DNA from: Stomorhina lunata
Taxonomy: Eukaryota; Arthropoda; Insecta; Diptera; Rhiniidae
DNA length: 64,000 nucleotides
Direction: 5' to 3'
Assembly (NCBI GenBank): GCA_933228675.1
Contig: OW121743.1
Span: 84,134,759 to 84,198,758, forward strand
Under the pieces are notes generated by a model. That model did not search any database, was not told where the DNA came from, and saw only the letters and a list, made by a program, of their open reading frames with translations. Of the stretch, positions 61,071 through 64,000 are shown one piece after another (position 1 is the stretch's first letter; each line of letters begins with the position of its first letter). Position numbers and translations under genes: made by a program.

Positions 61071-63590
61071 ATTTGTCATAGAATAAGAAAATTTTTTTAA
61101 AATTTCCTAACAAAATAAGAAATTTTTGAAAAATTATCCTATAAAAATAAGATATTTTTGAAAAAAATCCAATAAAAATAAGAAAATTTTGAAAATGTTT
61201 TAATACAAATAAGAAACTTTTGAAAAATTTCCAATAAAAATAAGAAAAATTTTGAAAATTTTTCAATAAAAAAAAAGAGATTTTTCAAAAACTTCCTATA
61301 AAAATAAAAAAATTTCCTATAAAAACAAGAAATTTTTTAAAAATTTCCTATAAAAATAGGAAATTTTTGAAAAATTTCATATAAAAACAGAAAATTTTTG
61401 AAAAATTTCCTATAAAATAAGAAAATTTTTGAAAAATTTCCCACAGAAATAGGAAATATTTGAAGACATTTCACTTAAGAAGGAAATTTTTGAAAAATTT
61501 CCTATACAAATAGGAAATTTTTGAAAAATTTCCTATACAAATAGGAAATTTTTGAAAAATTTCCTATAAAAACAGGTAATTTTTGAAAAATTTCCCATAA
61601 AAATAAATTTTAAAAAATTTTCTATAAAAATAAGAAATTTTTGAAAAATTTCCTATAACAATAAGAAATTTTTGAACAATTTCCTATAAAAATGAAAAAT
61701 TTTTGAAAAATTTCCTTTATAAATAAGAAATTTTTGTAAAATTTCCTATAAAATGAGAAATTTAAAAGAAAAATTCCTATAAAAATAAGACATTTTTAAA
61801 AAATTCCCTATAAAAATAAGAATTTTTTGAAAAATTTCCTATAAAAATAAGAATTTTTTGAATCATTTAATAATAAATTTTTTAAAAAAATCCTGTAAAA
61901 ATAAGCAATTTTTGAAGAAATTTCTATAAAATAGGATATTTTTCTAAAAAAAAATTTCTTTTAAAAATAGGAAATTTTAGAATAATTTCCCACAAAAATA
62001 GGAAATATTTGAAGACATTTCACTTAAAAGTAGAAAATTTTTGAAAAATTTCCTATAAAAATAGAAAATTTTTGAAAAATTTTCTATAAAAATAGGAAAT
62101 TTTTGAAAAATTTCCTATAAAAATAGAAAATTTTTGTAAAATTTTCTATAAAAATAGAAAATTTTTGAAAAATTTTCTATAAAAATAGAAAATTTTTGTA
62201 AAATTTTCTATAAAAATAGAAAATTTTTGAAAAATTTTCTATAAAAATAGAAAATTTTTGAAAAATTTTCTATAAAAATAGAAAATTTTTGAAAAATTTT
62301 CTATAAAAATAGAAAATTTTTGAAAAATTTTCTATAAAAATAGAAAATTTTTGAAAAATTTTCTATAAAAATAGAAAATTTTTGAAAAATTTTCTATAAA
62401 AATAGAAAATTTTGGAAAAATTTTTTATAAAAAAAGAAAATTTTTGAAAAATTTTCTATAAAAATAGAAAATTTTTGAAAAATTTTCTATAAAAATAGAA
62501 AATTTTTGAAAAATTTTCTATAAAAATAGAAAATTTTTGAAAAATTTTCTATAAATATAGAAAATTTTTGAAAAATTTTCTATAAATATAGAAAATTTTT
62601 GAAAAATTTTCTATAAAAATAGAAAATTTTTGAAAAATTTTCTATAAAAATAGAAAATTTTTGAAAAATTTTCTATAAAAATAGAAAATTTTTGAAAAAT
62701 TTTCTATAAAAATAGAAAATTTTTGAAAAATTTTCTATAAAAATAGAAAATTTTTGAAAAATTTTCTATAAAAATAGAAAATTTTTGAAAAATTTTCTAT
62801 AAAAATAGAAAATTTTTGAAAAATTTTCTATAAAAATAAAAAATTTTTGAAAAATTTTCTATAAAAATAGAAAATTTTTGAAAAATTTTCTATAAAAATA
62901 GAAAATTTTTGAAAAATTTTCTATAAAAATAGAAAATTTTTGAAAAATTTTCTATAAAAATAGAAAATTTTTGAAAAATTTTCTATAAAAATAGAAAATT
63001 TTTGAAAAATTTTCTATAAAAATAGAAAATTTTTGAAAAATTTTCTATAAAAATAGAAAATTTTTGAAAAATTTTCTATAAAAACAGAAAATTTTTGAAA
63101 AATTTTCTATAAAAATAGAAAATTTTTGAAAAATTTTCTATAAAAATAGAAAATTTTTGAAAAATTTTCTATAAAAATAGAAAATTTTTGAAAAATTTTC
63201 TATAAAAATAGAAAATTTTTGAAAAATTTTCTATAAAAATAGAAAATTTTTGAAAAATTTTCTATAAAAATAGAAAATTTTTGAAAAATTTTCTATAAAA
63301 ATAGAAAATTTTTGAAAAATTTTCTATAAAAATAGAAAATTTTTGAAAAATTTTCTATAAAAATAGAAAATTTTTGAAAAATTTTCTATAAAAATAGAAA
63401 ATTTTTGAAAATTTTTTTTAAAAAATAGAAAATGTTTGAACATTTTCCTATAAAAATAGAACATTTTTGATAAATTTGCTATAAAAATAGAAAATTTATG
63501 AAAAATTTCTTATAGAAATAGAAAGTTTTTGAAAAATTTCCTATAAATATAGAAAACTTTTCAAAAATTTAAAAAAAAATTTAATATAAA
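61071..63590 (+). repeat. Minisatellite array 16 (31-bp unit) with homogeneous core
   Basis: The left part (61071-62030) uses the array 4 monomer (GAAATTTTTGAAAAATTTCC plus TATAAAAATAA) and is degenerate. From about 62030 to 63410 it becomes a very uniform 31-bp unit, TAGAAAATTTTTGAAAAATT then TTCTATAAAAA. The last 180 bp decay again. The orientation is opposite to arrays 9-11. A short block near 61442-61480 is repeated near 61988-62030 (CCCACA..AATAGGAAATATTTGAAG). Confidence 0.97.
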
Positions 63591-64000
63591 AAATCTGTGT
63601 AAAAATTTCTTTACACACTGTAAATAAGTTGTTAAAAAATTTTCTTCATTAGATTAGTTTTTAACTGGGTAAGAAGTGAAATGAAAAAGTGTAAGCAAAA
63701 TTAATGTGCGTGTGTATGTGTGGGAAATTTAATTTTCTTATAGTTATATTTAAAGTGGCTTCTGTAATTTTAGCTATTCGTGTTAAACTAGTAATATCTG
63801 TGTGTTAAGATGAAAATATTATTTGTCACTTTCAAAACGACACTTGGCTGGCTTATTTAGTTACAAAAACAGCTTGAGATACAATTTTATTTTCCTACAT
63901 TTTTTTATCCACTTCCTTACACTTTTTTGGCATCATCATTAATTATTAAATCTTGAGCATATTTTGCTTCATCTTTATAGTTCATGGGGTTTGTTCATGA
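63591..64000. other. Low-copy sequence to window end, no gene seen
   Basis: About 400 bp of complex AT-rich sequence with a short TGTGTG-type run near 63704-63722. No open frame or RNA gene was seen. Confidence 0.5.

Overview
This window looks like non-coding DNA from a dipteran genome, probably a brachyceran or calyptrate fly (house fly or blow fly type). That placement is inference. It rests on extreme A+T richness, long stretches built on the palindrome TTTTCTATAGAAAA, dispersed fly-type repeats ending in GACAGACGG, and several hAT-type DNA transposons. I found no intact host protein gene, no rRNA or tRNA gene, and nothing prokaryotic. Most open reading frames are artefacts of tandem repeats that happen to lack stop codons.

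Roughly half of the window is tandem repeat. Fourteen arrays are AT-rich minisatellites with monomers of 28-31 bp (1-1990, 6945-10290, 11031-13702, 16851-18055, 18491-19965, 20566-21650, 33866-35100, 36076-38415, 39971-43115, 44706-46570, 48591-51400, 52738-54990, 56491-59350, 61071-63590). All share one architecture: an inverted A/T-tract dyad, often centred on CTATAG or on a single C or G, plus a short linker that differs between arrays (TTATCG, CGTTAAAA, GATAAA/GTAAG, GTCCCAAACAT, ATACCG, TATTTTTATA). Two further arrays have a 12-bp unit: a near-perfect TATGTCTTAGTC array (26980-27790) and a looser array of ACTAAT/ACTGAT hexamers (30540-32280), with degenerate copies between them.

The low-copy spacers between arrays hold most of the mobile DNA. 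A nearly complete but dead 3.3-kb hAT transposon (3166-6449) has matching terminal inverted repeats (TIRs) and a perfect 8-bp target duplication. Its minus-strand transposase reading frame carries three stop codons and two frameshifts, and a small putative Helitron sits near its 5' end. Three non-autonomous hAT-like elements follow at 15432-16269, 22647-23442 (a long foldback) and 43839-44011, each with an 8-bp target duplication. A 45-bp piece resembling a non-LTR retrotransposon 3' end is inserted in the array at 56.5-59.4 kb. A cluster of degenerate dispersed repeats ends in a (CAGA)n microsatellite at 23.5-24.9 kb.

The window therefore reads as a large intergenic or intronic region shaped by minisatellite amplification and DNA transposons, not as a set of cooperating genes. 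The most unusual feature is the superfamily of similarly sized, palindromic minisatellites, with higher-order repeats, homogenised cores and arrays in both orientations.
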